From contig NZ_QLNV01000001.1 of the NCBI RefSeq assembly GCF_003285545.1, forward strand, positions 248,001 to 312,000: 64,000 nt of DNA. Reading direction: 5' to 3'. Both the position numbers and the translations under genes were made by a program. This DNA comes from Sinomicrobium soli. Lineage in GTDB: Bacteria > Bacteroidota > Bacteroidia > Flavobacteriales > Flavobacteriaceae. Below the pieces are notes generated by a model, which saw only the letters and a list, made by a program, of their open reading frames with translations, did not search any database and was not told the DNA's origin. Shown here piece after piece: positions 52,088-61,144 of the stretch (positions within the stretch are counted from its first letter, which is position 1; each line of letters opens with the position of its first letter).

Positions 52088-52879
52088 CTATTTCCCCCCG
52101 TTGGCCCGGAGATCGGCGAGACAATCGGCGCACAGCGAGGGGATAATCCCTCCGGGCATGGACCCGGAAAGACTCCAGCCCGACTCTACCTGGTAGTACA
52201 TCAGGCAATTCCTGTCGGTACAGTGATGCCCGTTATTCTCATCCAGGTGATCGTGTTGCATGTCGGACCCCAGGTTGACCAGTCCCATCAGGTGCCCGAA
52301 TTCATGTCGCATCACCGTACTTTCGACCATTACCCTCCCCAACGCGGCACGATTTGAGGTCAACCTCCTTATCGTTTCCGTAAAGATCACGCAGGACGTA
52401 TTCAGGTAAGCCGTTCCCAGCACGACCTTATTATCTTCATTCTTGTCCGAATCCCGGTCTGCAAAAAACACAAAGACACTGATATCTCCCGAAGCCTCAT
52501 CACTGTACCGGGTACGGTATTTCTTTTCCAGCTCGTAGACCGCTTCCAGGCTGTAGTCTTCACCTTCCGGCGGAGTGATCCAGTGTTCTTCCACCAATAT
52601 CCCTTCCGGTTTATACAACCTTTCGGCGAGAAAATCCTTCAGGCTATTCACCGCTTCCGGGGTGGGTTCATGGCCCTCCACATAAAACAGTTCCAGTATG
52701 ACACGCTTATACTTTTCGGAAGAAAGCAGGTCGGCTGCCGCTTCGCCGGTACCCTGTCTGTTCAGTTTTATATCTCCCCCGGTGGGTTCGAATTTTCCGG
52801 GATCATCATCAGAAGTGCACCCTGTCACACCTCCCAGGACAAATCCCGCTAACAGGAAAATATATAGAAATCTCTTCAC
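52088..52879 (-). CDS. Lipoprotein zincin metalloprotease, archaemetzincin-like cysteine pattern
   Basis: The 263-residue protein has lipobox VTGC (Cys21). The zinc motif MRHEFGHLMGLVN gives His192, Glu193 and His196 with Gly199, but the usual third ligand place (HExxHxxGxxH) is Asn202. A downstream H-H-C-x4-C-x-M (Cys220, Cys225, Met227) and a C-terminal CADC (Cys250, Cys253) match the cysteine order of archaemetzincins, with a 19-residue insert between. Third-ligand candidates are His209, His211, His218 and His219. The fold and zinc site suggest a surface or periplasmic protease; the substrate is unknown. It is monocistronic. Confidence 0.8.
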   Translation of the reverse strand: MKRFLYIFLLAGFVLGGVTGCTSDDDPGKFEPTGGDIKLNRQGTGEAAADLLSSEKYKRVILELFYVEGHEPTPEAVNSLKDFLAERLYKPEGILVEEHWITPPEGEDYSLEAVYELEKKYRTRYSDEASGDISVFVFFADRDSDKNEDNKVVLGTAYLNTSCVIFTETIRRLTSNRAALGRVMVESTVMRHEFGHLMGLVNLGSDMQHDHLDENNGHHCTDRNCLMYYQVESGWSLSGSMPGGIIPSLCADCLADLRANGGK

Positions 52880-53252
52880 CGTCGTCTTAAGATTGAAATA
52901 CTAACATTCTGTAAAGATGCAAAAGAATTGTTAAACATACAATCCTGAGAAAACACACTCCGCAACACCAACACTCTCCTGCCCGAATATCCTTATATAC
53001 ATCCGGAGGTTACATACAATTTCCGGCAAGTTATTTTACCGCAATTAATTTTATTGTACAGGGCCAAAAAAATATAACACTTTGTTAACAGCTCTTTAAC
53101 AAAACCTTCAGCTTTTCAGAATTGTTATTGGTCGAAAAAATTTCTTCATGTTTCTTTTTAGTACAAGATTTATGCTCCCTATTAAAAATCAGGGCCAAAA
53201 TCGAAATGCCCGCTTTTTATACAGGGTGAATTCTCAAAACTAACTGAAAATT
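52880..53252. other. Intergenic region upstream of the third susC
   Basis: This AT-rich 373-bp region has no gene. It contains the inverted repeat TTTGTTAA-N7-TTAACAAA at 53081-53103. No exact -33/-7 promoter for susC was found. Confidence 0.55.
53081..53103. promoter_or_regulatory. Inverted repeat upstream of the third susC
   Basis: TTTGTTAA and TTAACAAA are exact reverse complements around a 7-base spacer, 150 bases before the susC start. It may be a regulator site; the regulator is unknown. Confidence 0.35.
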
Positions 53253-56200
53253 ATGATGTGTAAAAAACAATTGACTTTCGTGATGACTGCCCTTCTTTTA
53301 TGCGGCCAGTTCTTGCTGGCCCAGGAGCGGACAATTACCGGCGTAGTCACTGACGCCGAAGACGGAATGCCCCTTCCCGGGGTGAATGTAGTGGTCAGGG
53401 GAACTTCTTCCGGAGCCTCTACCGATTTCAACGGATTGTATTCCCTGCGGGCTTCCGACGGGGATATCCTGGTTTTTTCGAGTATGGGATATATTTCGAA
53501 GGAAGTGCCGGTAAGCGGCAGGGATAAAATAGATATCACCCTTGCTTCCGACACCCAGGAACTGGAAGGCGTGGTAGTTACCGCACTGGGGATCAGAAGA
53601 GAGACCAAGTCTCTGGGATATTCGCTCCAGGAGGTAAAAGGGACAGATCTTGTCGAGGCGAGGGAAAACAATCTTGCCAATACACTTACAGGTAAGGTTG
53701 CCGGTGTGCAGATCGTAAGGGGAAGCAGCGGCCCGGCAAGTTCATCAAAGATCGTACTCAGGGGGAACAACTCCCTGACGGGCGACAACCAGCCCCTGAT
53801 CGTAGTAGACGGGGTTCCGATGGATAACTTTGCCGGCGCGGAGAACAATGATTTCTGGAACCCGGACCCGGATATGGGAAGCGGTATCGGGGATATAAAT
53901 CCCGAAAACATAGAAAGCATGTCTGTTCTGAAAGGGGCTTCGGCCGCAGCGCTGTATGGATCACGTGCCGGTAACGGGGTTATTCTTATCACTACCAAGA
54001 CAGGTAGGCGCCAGGACGGCCTGGGGATCACCTACTCCATAACCACCGGTTTCGAAAGCATTTTTATCTCTCCCGAACTTCAAAATAAATTCGGACAGGG
54101 AGAAGACGGTATCTATAACCAGGTAGACGGTGCAAGCTGGGGGCCGGAAATAGGAGGCCAGACCGTAACGAAATGGAACGGAGAGGAAGCGCCACTCCGC
54201 GCCTATAACAACCTGGACAATTATTTCCGTACCGGGATCAATGTAAAGCACAACCTGTCTTTCCAGCAACAGATCAGTGACGGCACCTCTCTTTATTCTT
54301 CGGTTTCCTACCTGGATGACAAGAGCCAGATACCCGGATCTTCGTTAAAACGTTTGAACCTGCTCACCAGGGCAGTGTCTTACTTTGGTAAAGACAACAA
54401 GTGGTCTACCGATGCCAAGGTGCAGTATATAAGGTCTGACGTAAAAAACAGGCCCTTTAACGGAGTGAACGATTCCAATGCCTTTTCCACCATGTACACC
54501 CTTCCGAGTTCCCTGGATATCAGGGACTTCGAAGGCCGTAAAGACGAAGACGGGAACATGGTCTGGTATCAGCCCGGAAATTCGGTAAACCCGTACTGGG
54601 CGGCCAAATACAACCTGAATCAGGACCTGAGAGACCGTTTCCTGCTGAACGGGGCGGTCAAATACAGTTTTACCGACTGGCTGAATGCCGAGGTCAGGGC
54701 TGGAGCAGACCTGTACACCACCAATACCGAGAGAAAGGTGTACGCAGGAAGCCCAATACCCACAAATTACAGCCTGGGGAAAAACACATTTATAGAGAGC
54801 AACTACAGTGTGCTGGTCAGTGCCGCCAAAGACGATATCATTGGCAAACTCGGCGGGGCCGTTACCGTAGGTGGTAATTTAATGAGACAGGAACGCAGCG
54901 GGTTAAGTGCCAATTCAGGAGAATTGAGGGTTCCCGACCTGTTCTCGCTGAATAACGGCGTAGACCGGCCTACCGTAAACCAAACCTTTACGGAGAAAAA
55001 GATCAATTCCGTATACGGTACGTTCCAGGTCAATTACGACGGTTATGCGTTTATCGACTTTACCGCAAGAAACGACTGGTCGTCCACACTGCACAAAGAC
55101 AACAGGTCTTATTTTTACCCCTCGGTAAGTACGTCACTGGTTGTATCTGACATGATCCTCCAGGGTGGGGGCGACCTGCCCGAATGGTTTAGTTTCTTTA
55201 AGGTACGAGGCTCTTATGCCCAGGTCGGAAATGATATGGGGCCATATCAGTTATATAACTTTTACAGTATAGGGACCGACCCTAACGGGAATACCGTTGC
55301 CGGCAGAAACACCACTTTATTTGACCCAACAGTGAAAAATGAACTTATCAAATCGTGGGAAGCCGGTTTTGATCTCAGGCTGCTGAACAACCGTATCGGA
55401 ATAGACTTCTCCTGGTATAAATCGAATGCCACCAATCAGCTCATTGCCTTACCCCTGAACCCGTTGAGCGGTTATGAAAATTATATGGTGAATGCCGGTG
55501 ATATCGAGAACAAGGGGATCGAGGTGATGGTCAATGCCAGGATACTCGATAATCCCGATGGTTTTAACTGGGACATGAATATCAATTATTCTACCAACGA
55601 CAATACGGTAAACAGCCTGACCGAAGAGGTATCCCAATATCGCCTGGGAGGTTTTGACAATGTAGCCATCCTCGCTGTCTCCGGGCAGCCGTACGGCGAG
55701 ATCTGGGGAACCCGGTACCAACGGGTACAGGATGAATCAAGCCCCCATTTCGGAAAAATAGTAGTCGACGAGCAGGGTATTCCCTTAGCCTCGGATGAAA
55801 GTGTAAGACTGGGAAATCAGCAAGCCGACGCCCTTCTGGGGATATCCAATACGTTCAGGTATAAAGACCTCTCCCTGAGCTTCCTGGTAGATGCGCGTTT
55901 CGGGGGAGAGATCTACTCCGGGACAAACAGGGCCATTCAGAATGCGGGGACAGGTGCTGCCACCGTAGTGAACGGGGCCAGGGAAGATATTGTTTTTGAC
56001 GGTGTTGTAGCCGATGGCAGCGGGGGATATGCTCAGAACTCCGCGGCAGTATCCCCGCAATTGTTTTGGCGTGGTATCACGGAAAGGTCCGGTAACCTGG
56101 GGATTACGGAAGCCAATATATACGATGCCACCAATATCCGCCTGAGAAATGTCAGCCTGAATTACAACCTGCCTTCCGAATGGCTCAGCACCATGTCCAT

Positions 56201-56372
56201 ACAGAGAGCCCAGGTCGGGATTTCCTGCAATAACGTATGGATGATAAAAAGTCACCTGGAAGGTATTGACCCCGAATCGGTATTTGCAACCGGTACCAAC
56301 GCGGTCGGTTTTGAAAACCTTACAGCGCCAACATCGCGTACCTTTTTTGTAAACCTATCGCTTAGCTTCTAA
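53253..56372 (+). CDS. SusC-like TonB-dependent transporter, orphan pair
   Basis: The 1039-residue protein has a signal peptide ending LLAQ, a carboxypeptidase-regulatory-like domain (ITGVVTDAEDGMPLPGVNVV), and the variant signature GVVVTALGIRRETKSLGYSL in place of VVVGYGTQ. A plug follows (KIVLRGNNSLTGDNQPLIVV), then a barrel ending in FFVNLSLSF. It belongs to a branch with VTALGI, which often accompanies SusD-like proteins of the nutrient-binding type rather than classic glycan loci. It is seven bases from its SusD partner. No glycosidase, regulator or sulfatase is adjacent, so the substrate is open. Confidence 0.94.
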   Translation: MMCKKQLTFVMTALLLCGQFLLAQERTITGVVTDAEDGMPLPGVNVVVRGTSSGASTDFNGLYSLRASDGDILVFSSMGYISKEVPVSGRDKIDITLASDTQELEGVVVTALGIRRETKSLGYSLQEVKGTDLVEARENNLANTLTGKVAGVQIVRGSSGPASSSKIVLRGNNSLTGDNQPLIVVDGVPMDNFAGAENNDFWNPDPDMGSGIGDINPENIESMSVLKGASAAALYGSRAGNGVILITTKTGRRQDGLGITYSITTGFESIFISPELQNKFGQGEDGIYNQVDGASWGPEIGGQTVTKWNGEEAPLRAYNNLDNYFRTGINVKHNLSFQQQISDGTSLYSSVSYLDDKSQIPGSSLKRLNLLTRAVSYFGKDNKWSTDAKVQYIRSDVKNRPFNGVNDSNAFSTMYTLPSSLDIRDFEGRKDEDGNMVWYQPGNSVNPYWAAKYNLNQDLRDRFLLNGAVKYSFTDWLNAEVRAGADLYTTNTERKVYAGSPIPTNYSLGKNTFIESNYSVLVSAAKDDIIGKLGGAVTVGGNLMRQERSGLSANSGELRVPDLFSLNNGVDRPTVNQTFTEKKINSVYGTFQVNYDGYAFIDFTARNDWSSTLHKDNRSYFYPSVSTSLVVSDMILQGGGDLPEWFSFFKVRGSYAQVGNDMGPYQLYNFYSIGTDPNGNTVAGRNTTLFDPTVKNELIKSWEAGFDLRLLNNRIGIDFSWYKSNATNQLIALPLNPLSGYENYMVNAGDIENKGIEVMVNARILDNPDGFNWDMNINYSTNDNTVNSLTEEVSQYRLGGFDNVAILAVSGQPYGEIWGTRYQRVQDESSPHFGKIVVDEQGIPLASDESVRLGNQQADALLGISNTFRYKDLSLSFLVDARFGGEIYSGTNRAIQNAGTGAATVVNGAREDIVFDGVVADGSGGYAQNSAAVSPQLFWRGITERSGNLGITEANIYDATNIRLRNVSLNYNLPSEWLSTMSIQRAQVGISCNNVWMIKSHLEGIDPESVFATGTNAVGFENLTAPTSRTFFVNLSLSF

Positions 56373-56379
56373 AACTCAA

Positions 56380-58305
56380 ATGATGACAGACATGAAAAAT
56401 AATATGATAAAAAGGGCAGGATTCCTGTTAGGGGCAACGGCATTGATGTTTTCCTGTTCCGATTTCGACGAGATCAATATAGACCCCATAGCCGCCAATA
56501 CCGAACAGGTACAGGTAGAGTATTTTATCAACAATGCCATTACCGGGGCACAGCAGGATCCTCACATAGGTGAAAGGGCATTCGTGTTGTACTGGAAAGC
56601 CGCCGGGCGGATGGACAGGTCAAATACATTACCTGTCGGCAGCTATAATGACGACTGGTCTAACGATTACTTCAATGCCTTATCTGGGTGGCTAAACCAT
56701 GCCAATACGGCCGTACAAGTGGCTGATGAAAAACTCGAGACCGAGAATGTCGAGGTTTATGTAGACAACCTGAAACAGGTAGCCAGGATCTGGAGGGTTT
56801 ACTTGATGAGCGAAATGGCCGATAACTTCGGTCCCATGCCGGTTAACGGCTACCAGGGGGTAAACCCGGACTTTAACAGTGTGGAGGAAGTATACGATTA
56901 TATGCTTGCCGAATTAAAGGAAGCCGAAGCTGCCATCGATGAGTCCATCACTTTTCCCGAAGGTGTCAAGGATTTTGACCCGGCTTATCGCTATGATCTT
57001 TCCAAATGGAGAAAATACGCAAACTCCATGCGAATGAGACTGGCCATGAGACTCTCGGAAGTAGACCCTTCAAAAGCCCAGCAGGAGTTTGAAGATGCCG
57101 TTTCCGGAAGTAATTTTATCGCAACCCTGGACGATAACTTCCAGGTACAGGAGGTAGATGGCTGGAACGACCTTGCCGGAGTAATGACAAGGGAGTGGAA
57201 TGACCAGTTCCTATCACCGACACTCAACAACCTGATAATCAATCTCGGCGGGATCAATTCGGCCGACCAGCTGGATGCAGCTCTTCACAGCCACATCAAA
57301 CCTGCCAATTACCTGGGGCTTAAATTTGAAGACCACTTTACCTCCATGACCAACGACCCTTCTGCCGGTTACTGGTTCGACGGCTTACACGAATCGATAG
57401 ACCCCAGGGCGTATAAGTCTTATATTATCCCGGGGGATTTTGACAATCCTCAAATGAACAGGTATCCTACTTATGATCTTGACTGGACGGGCATCACGGT
57501 AAGAAATCTTGTGGATAATGCTGGAGATGTCGTCGAAGAGATCGAAGCCGCCTATACCTGGAATGCCCCTTCCATAGGAAGCTGGGGGAGCAAGGGCTCC
57601 AGCAACCAGGTCTATAGCTGGGGAGGAACCACACCGCGTCTGGCCAACAAATTCAGGAACAGTTCGGAAAAGCGTATATTCTTTGCTTCCTGGGAAACCT
57701 ACTTCCTTATCTCGGAAGCAGCCGTAAGGGGGTGGAATGTCCCGATGTCAGGGCGCGACGCCTATGAACAAGGTATCGGTGAAAGCTTTGAATACTGGGA
57801 AGTAACCGAACACCTCGCCGCATATCTCAGCTCCCAGGACTACAACAGGGCCGGAACATCGGTAAGCTGGGACCATACGGCAGAGCCGCCTGCTACGGTT
57901 TCGATGGACTATACAGATGGCTATACCAATACTCCCGGCACTACCAGTCTTGCATACCCGGAAAACACCATTTACCAGGGCGGAGGTATAAAAAATGACC
58001 TTTTAACCAAGGTGATCACCCAGAAATTTATTGCGCAAAGCCCGTGGCTGCCCCTGGAAACCTGGAATGACCACAGAAGGCTGGGATTGCCGTTCTTTGA
58101 AAACCCGGCCATTGAAAATCCTATAAACACCATGCCTCAGCTGAATGGCGGAAATTACACGACCAACCAGGTCAACTTTTTTCCCCAGCGCCTGAGATAC
58201 CCTTCAAACCTCAGGAACAATGTGCCCCAGGGATACCAGCAGGCCGTAAACCTCCTGGAGGGTGAAGACAATGTGTTCACCCCCTTATGGTGGGCCATGC
58301 ATTAA
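56380..58305 (+). CDS. SusD/RagB-type nutrient-binding lipoprotein, orphan pair
   Basis: The 641-residue protein is longer than the two PUL SusDs. Lipobox LMFSC gives Cys26 from the first ATG; a later Met (MKNNMIKRAG) would give a shorter signal and cannot be excluded. Features are DEINIDPIAANTEQV, the helical repeats LNHANTAVQVADEKLE and LAAYLSSQDYNRAGT, and TQKFIAQSPWLPLETWNDHR with a C-terminal RLRYPSNLRNNVPQGY. This is the SusD-like_2 branch. It would hand substrate to the SusC above. It is followed by a strong terminator. Confidence 0.92.
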   Translation: MMTDMKNNMIKRAGFLLGATALMFSCSDFDEINIDPIAANTEQVQVEYFINNAITGAQQDPHIGERAFVLYWKAAGRMDRSNTLPVGSYNDDWSNDYFNALSGWLNHANTAVQVADEKLETENVEVYVDNLKQVARIWRVYLMSEMADNFGPMPVNGYQGVNPDFNSVEEVYDYMLAELKEAEAAIDESITFPEGVKDFDPAYRYDLSKWRKYANSMRMRLAMRLSEVDPSKAQQEFEDAVSGSNFIATLDDNFQVQEVDGWNDLAGVMTREWNDQFLSPTLNNLIINLGGINSADQLDAALHSHIKPANYLGLKFEDHFTSMTNDPSAGYWFDGLHESIDPRAYKSYIIPGDFDNPQMNRYPTYDLDWTGITVRNLVDNAGDVVEEIEAAYTWNAPSIGSWGSKGSSNQVYSWGGTTPRLANKFRNSSEKRIFFASWETYFLISEAAVRGWNVPMSGRDAYEQGIGESFEYWEVTEHLAAYLSSQDYNRAGTSVSWDHTAEPPATVSMDYTDGYTNTPGTTSLAYPENTIYQGGGIKNDLLTKVITQKFIAQSPWLPLETWNDHRRLGLPFFENPAIENPINTMPQLNGGNYTTNQVNFFPQRLRYPSNLRNNVPQGYQQAVNLLEGEDNVFTPLWWAMH

Positions 58306-58335
58306 TCTTCAGGAGCTGTTGAAATACAGCGCTAC

Positions 58336-58370
58336 AAAAGAGCCTCCCGGCAACTTCGGGAGGCTCTTTT
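58336..58370. terminator. Strong bidirectional terminator
   Basis: AAAAGAGCCTCCCG (58336-58349) pairs perfectly over 14 bp with CGGGAGGCTCTTTT (58357-58370) around a 7-base loop, with A- and T-tracts at the outer ends. It closes the SusC/SusD unit and can also act on the opposite strand. Confidence 0.85.
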
Positions 58371-58386
58371 TGTTTATGATACAAAC

Positions 58387-58419
58387 AAAAACGGCCACCT
58401 GTTCAAGGCAGCCGTTTTT
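58387..58419. terminator. Second terminator, converging on pafA
   Basis: AAAAACGGC (58387-58395) pairs with GCCGTTTTT (58411-58419) with a 15-base loop, 19 bases after the pafA stop codon. With the previous hairpin it insulates the two converging units. Confidence 0.7.
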
Positions 58420-58438
58420 GCTTTGCAGGTACACGCCG

Positions 58439-60088
58439 TTATTCGTCTGTCTCCAGCGCCTGGTATACCGGGGTCCCGGTAGCCCCGCTCGGGAAAGCTA
58501 TTCCAAGCAGTGCCGATATGGTGGGAGCCGCATCGTTGATATGGGTTTCCTTTACGGTACTTTTCCCTTCCTGTATTCCCTTACCGTAAAAAAGCAGGGG
58601 TGTATGTGTATCGTAATTATAGGGAGAACCGTGGGTTGAGCCGGTTTTGGGGTAAGATACTACTGCAGGGGCAAGCACCAGAAGCACATCTCCCGAACGT
58701 TTCTGGTTATATCCCCTTTGCAGCAGGGCAGAAAACCTTTCCGTAAACTCCCCTTCCGTAAAGGCATAGGCCGGGTAAGCCCGTTCTATATCCTTGTATT
58801 GCATGGCTTCTTCAACCAGGTCCTGCTGAATCTTCCTGATGCTCAGGTCGTGTTCTTTGGCTACTTTATGGTTGATAAATATCTGGTCGTTCGATATATT
58901 GGCGATCAGGTCGTCTACCCCGTATTTTTCCTTAGTGAATTTTTTCATGTGTACGGTAAAATCCAGCTGGCTGAAATACCCTGCCGGAACACCGAGAGAC
59001 TGCAGGTAAGAAGGCACCTGTACCGCAGCGTGATCGGCTGTCAGGAATACGGTATATTCTCCTTTTCCTACCTTTTTGTCCAGCGCATCCAGCAACCTTT
59101 CCAGGTCCTTGTCGAGCCGCAGGTAAGTATCCTGTATTTCCTTGGAGTTGACCCCGAAACGGTGCCCTACATAATCCGTAGCCGAGAAACTGACCGCCAG
59201 GAAATCGGTAATATCGTCCTGCCCCAGGTCTTCCCCATCTATGGACTCAAGGGCAAAATCCAGGGTAAGGCTGTTTCCGAAAGGGACACTTTTGAGGATC
59301 TCATATCCTCCGTTATTCTTCATCAGCTTTTTGAGGTCATGGGGAAAAACCGGGGATTTTTCTCCCTTGAAAGGCCCTTCATAAGGATTGTCATCAGTAC
59401 CGCTTTCCACATAAGAATCAATATCGTACAGGGGCTCCCATGTTTTAATATAACTTTTGGCCTTGCCTGAACTGTTGAACCTGCTCACCCATTCCGGCAA
59501 TTCGTCCATATAATAGGAGCTGGTTACCCAACGTCCTTCATCCCCGCCTACAAACCAGTATGCCGCATTGGCCATATGACCGGCAGGAAGTATGGAACCC
59601 CGGTCTTTCAGGGATACCCCGACAACCTTTCCCCGCAATGCCGTGGCCAGCCTCAGCTGATCGGTCACCGTAGTGGTCTTGAGCCGGTGCGGAGACATTC
59701 TCCCGGCATCGGAATCCGTTCCTACGGGCTCCTGGCTCTCGTCGCCTGCACAGTACACCATCTTATCCTGCTCCTTGTCATACCAGTCATTACTGATAAT
59801 ACCGTGCACTCCCGGGGTACTTCCCGTATACACCGAAGCATGGCCCGGTCCCGTTTTTGTAGGGGCATAAGGATAATGATTGTTCCTGCAGTTAAACCCT
59901 TCATTCACCATTCTCTTAAAACCTCCATCACCATACCTGTCCCAAAACCTGGTAATGTAGTCGTAGCGCATCTGGTCCACCACGATGCCCACCACAAGCC
60001 TGGGCCTGGAAAAGGGGGCCTGGTCAGACTGTGCTTTCGAACCGATTACTGACAGTACACATAATACCGCAGTAGTAATTTTTCTCAT
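58439..60088 (-). CDS. pafA: PafA-type alkaline phosphatase
   Basis: The 549-residue exported protein has a signal peptide ending SKAQ. The nucleophile is Thr79 (PYAPTKTGPGHAS). Asn100 in GVHGIISN and Lys161/Arg163 in VSLKDRGS fit the residues described for the Elizabethkingia PafA monoesterase (Thr79, Asn100, Lys162, Arg164, from memory). Zinc ligands are in GIVVDQMRYD and ADHAAVQV, and further on in GSTHGSPYNYDTHTPLL. It would release phosphate from organic phosphomonoesters in the periplasm. It is monocistronic and convergent with the orphan SusC/SusD pair. Confidence 0.93.
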   Translation of the reverse strand: MRKITTAVLCVLSVIGSKAQSDQAPFSRPRLVVGIVVDQMRYDYITRFWDRYGDGGFKRMVNEGFNCRNNHYPYAPTKTGPGHASVYTGSTPGVHGIISNDWYDKEQDKMVYCAGDESQEPVGTDSDAGRMSPHRLKTTTVTDQLRLATALRGKVVGVSLKDRGSILPAGHMANAAYWFVGGDEGRWVTSSYYMDELPEWVSRFNSSGKAKSYIKTWEPLYDIDSYVESGTDDNPYEGPFKGEKSPVFPHDLKKLMKNNGGYEILKSVPFGNSLTLDFALESIDGEDLGQDDITDFLAVSFSATDYVGHRFGVNSKEIQDTYLRLDKDLERLLDALDKKVGKGEYTVFLTADHAAVQVPSYLQSLGVPAGYFSQLDFTVHMKKFTKEKYGVDDLIANISNDQIFINHKVAKEHDLSIRKIQQDLVEEAMQYKDIERAYPAYAFTEGEFTERFSALLQRGYNQKRSGDVLLVLAPAVVSYPKTGSTHGSPYNYDTHTPLLFYGKGIQEGKSTVKETHINDAAPTISALLGIAFPSGATGTPVYQALETDE

Positions 60089-60403
60089 AACGTATAGATT
60101 TTAGATGAGTAAAAGTAAAAAGTTCTGATCAATATGCCATTTATTACCCGATATTTAACGATATACTGTGATGATGAGGGAATGTGATAATGTGTCAATG
60201 TGATAATTTGCCAATGTGATAATGTGATAATGTGCCGATGAGGGAGTGTGATAATGATTATCCGTTTACCACAGTGTGAAATCCGCGGGTTTTCCGGGGC
60301 TGAAGGGCTGCCTCGTCATGCCTTGTCCCGGTTTATCGGGTAAAGTATTGAATTAAGACCTCCAAATGTTATTTTTTTTGGCATAGTTACTATCTTTACC
60401 CTC
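60089..60403. other. Intergenic region with octamer repeats
   Basis: This 315-bp stretch between divergent pafA and mlaE has no gene. Most of its centre is the 8-bp tandem array at 60165-60260; no exact promoter was found. Confidence 0.6.
60165..60260. repeat. 8-bp tandem repeat array, 12 units
   Basis: Twelve consecutive octamers can be read, of which five are AATGTGAT or AGTGTGAT, others are AATGTGTC, AATGTGCC and AATTTGCC, and GATGAGGG occurs twice exactly 64 bases apart. The phase of eight is kept throughout. It is a degenerate short-sequence repeat with a higher-order 64-base period. Confidence 0.8.
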
Positions 60404-61144
60404 ATGAAGTATATCGAAGCCATAGGCAAGTATTTTTTAATGATCAGGGAGGTATTCAGCAAGCCTACCAAATGGGCGATCATGAAAAATCTTATCCTGA
60501 AAGAGATCGACGACCTGGTATTCGGTTCCCTCGGGATATTGATATTCATATCGTTTTTCATCGGCGGTGTCGTAGCCATGCAGACCGCTTTGAATATGGA
60601 TTCGCCTTTACTTCCTAAAAATCTGGTCGGGTTTGCGACCCGTCAGTCGGTAATACTGGAGTTTGCCCCTACATTTACCTCCATTATCATGGCGGGCAAG
60701 GTAGGTTCTTATATCACCTCGAGCATTGGAACCATGAGGGTCACAGAACAGATAGATGCATTAGAGGTTATGGGGGTTAATGCCCCGAACTATCTCATAT
60801 TCCCAAAAATAGCCGCCATGATGTTCTATCCTTTTGCAGTATCCATTTCCATGTTCTTAGGCATACTGGGAGGCTGGGCCGGTAGCGTATTGGGAGGTTT
60901 CACCACCAGCGCCGAATTTACCGAAGGGTTACAGATAGGCTTCCAGCCTTTTCACGTGTTCTACGCCTTTACCAAGACCATTATTTTTGCCTTTATCCTG
61001 GCTACCATTCCGTCTTATCACGGATTTTACATGAGAGGCGGTGCCCTGGAGGTAGGCAAGGCCAGCACCACCTCGTTCGTATGGACCAGCGTGGTCATCA
61101 TCATCATCAATTATATCGTCACACAAATGTTACTGGGCAAATGA
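60404..61144 (+). CDS. mlaE: MlaE-type ABC transporter permease
   Basis: The 246-residue inner-membrane protein is a complete MlaE/YrbE permease: helices with FGSLGILIFISFFIGGVVAM and TFTSIIMAGKVGSYITSSIG, the family motif GTMRVTEQIDALEVMGVNAP, and a C-terminal TSFVWTSVVIIIINYIVTQM. With the ATPase encoded next it would move phospholipids between outer and inner membranes to keep lipid asymmetry. The MCE protein (MlaD) and other parts are not in the window. The stop overlaps the mlaF start (ATGA). Confidence 0.94.
   Translation: MKYIEAIGKYFLMIREVFSKPTKWAIMKNLILKEIDDLVFGSLGILIFISFFIGGVVAMQTALNMDSPLLPKNLVGFATRQSVILEFAPTFTSIIMAGKVGSYITSSIGTMRVTEQIDALEVMGVNAPNYLIFPKIAAMMFYPFAVSISMFLGILGGWAGSVLGGFTTSAEFTEGLQIGFQPFHVFYAFTKTIIFAFILATIPSYHGFYMRGGALEVGKASTTSFVWTSVVIIIINYIVTQMLLGK

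Noticed and set aside
60165-60260. CRISPR array
   Set aside because: The period is 8 bp without spacers, and no cas gene is nearby.
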